6,117 nt of DNA from Clostridia bacterium (lineage in GTDB: Bacteria > Bacillota_A > Clostridia > Oscillospirales > Butyricicoccaceae). Position numbers and translations under genes: made by a program. Shown piece after piece: positions 5,637 to 6,117 of the stretch (the first letter of the stretch is position 1; every line of letters begins with the position of its first letter). The notes below the pieces were generated by a model. That model saw only the letters and a list, made by a program, of their open reading frames with translations. It searched no databases and was not told where the DNA came from. The stretch lies in the NCBI GenBank assembly GCA_017421885.1, contig JAFOHJ010000006.1:1-6117 (forward strand), in the 5' to 3' direction.

Positions 5637-6117
5637 TTATTCATCAAGTTCTTCAAGCTTTTCAATGTCGGCTATCTCAATGCATCCGCGACTGAGCTTT
5701 ACGATTCCGCCCGACTGAAAGGAACGCAGCGTGCGCGTGACCACCTCGCGGGCAGTGCCGATGTGGCCTGCGATGGCCTCATGGGTGATTTTAAGGGTGA
5801 GTGAGTCCTCAAAGGCGCTTTCATCCAACAGAAAGTGAGCAAGGCGGCGGTCAATGCCTTGCCACAGAACCTGCTGGGTCATCCACATGAGATCGGTCAT
5901 GCTGGAGGCAAGCAGCCTGTTGGTGTAGTTGGCAAGGGGAGCCGATTCTTCAAGAAGCTGGCGATACAGCTGAGGAGGTAGGACCCAGAACTCGCTGTCT
6001 TTCTCAGCACTCAGATATATGTCAAAGTTTATGCTGTTCATTATGCATGATGCCGAGAGTATGCTTATATCGTGGCCAAACAGGCGGGCGATGGTCATTT
6101 CGCGTCCGTCTTCGGAA
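5637..6117 (-). CDS. Crp/Fnr family transcriptional regulator (N-terminus outside window)
   Basis: The frame stays open to the right edge (reading SEDGRE before the Met at 6098), so that Met is internal and the first part of the cNMP-like sensor domain is missing. Numbering from that Met: the sensor remnant includes RLFGHDISILSASC (5-18) and the beta-roll end; the long dimerisation helix spans about 50-85 (LANYTNRLL to RRLAHFLLDE); and the winged helix-turn-helix spans about 100-145, with THEAIAGHIGTAREVVTRTL followed by the wing GGIVKLSRGCIEI. The recognition helix keeps R-E-x-x-x-R (AREVVTR), like Crp RETVGR, suggesting TGTGA-like half sites. The visible part has only two Cys, so an Fnr-type iron-sulfur cluster is not evident, but the N-terminus cannot be judged. 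The ligand is unknown. It is convergent with the dehydrogenase gene. Confidence 0.93.
   Translation of the reverse strand, partial: SEDGREMTIARLFGHDISILSASCIMNSINFDIYLSAEKDSEFWVLPPQLYRQLLEESAPLANYTNRLLASSMTDLMWMTQQVLWQGIDRRLAHFLLDESAFEDSLTLKITHEAIAGHIGTAREVVTRTLRSFQSGGIVKLSRGCIEIADIEKLEELDE

Noticed and set aside
1..6117. Mobile element, prophage, CRISPR array, toxin-antitoxin or tRNA
   Set aside because: No transposase, integrase, direct-repeat array, tRNA-like cloverleaf or paired toxin/antitoxin genes were seen; all hairpins found are explained as terminators or promoter-linked dyads.

Overview
The window looks like chromosomal DNA from an anaerobic, plant-fibre-degrading or gut Firmicute, most likely a Ruminococcus-type member of the Oscillospiraceae. 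The main reasons are a C-terminal type I dockerin (the cellulosome plug-in module) on the first gene, a clostridial style of Crp/Fnr regulator, strong AAGGAG-type ribosome binding sites and compact transcription units separated by strong hairpin terminators. The genus is inferred from style and content; no marker gene is present.

Layout from left to right: (1) 1-699, the 3' end of a large secreted protein with fibronectin III, Big2 and dockerin modules, ending at a bidirectional terminator. (2) 755-1075 on the minus strand, a small helical/coiled-coil protein of unknown function that converges on the dockerin gene and is transcribed divergently from the next unit. (3) 1219-2838, a two-gene operon driven by a perfect-consensus sigma-A promoter: a Cys-rich (12 Cys in 60 residues, DUF3795-like) multi-pass membrane protein followed 12 bases later by a GufA-type ZIP metal transporter, closed by a terminator. 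(4) 2981-4675, a single-gene unit for a CoA-disulfide reductase fused to a rhodanese domain. A 21-base perfect palindrome lies upstream of its promoter and a 14-bp-stem hairpin follows it. (5) 4807-5556, a BaiA/FabG-like short-chain dehydrogenase whose upstream region carries a 10+10 inverted repeat over the likely -10 and a Crp-like dyad centred near -41. (6) 5637 to the right edge on the minus strand, a Crp/Fnr family regulator lacking its N-terminus. It converges on the dehydrogenase and shares a 16-bp-stem terminator with it.

The genes are mostly separate units, so no single pathway is proven. A loose common theme is metal and thiol/sulfur redox: a Cys-rich membrane protein with a ZIP transporter, a CoA-disulfide/polysulfide reductase with rhodanese, an NAD(P)-linked dehydrogenase and a Crp/Fnr regulator. 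The points most worth a second look are the Cys-rich membrane protein/ZIP operon, and the two unexplained dyads upstream of the disulfide reductase and dehydrogenase genes. No mobile element, CRISPR array, tRNA or rRNA was seen, and no stretch over 300 bases lacks a gene. I found no clear new defence or mobile system.
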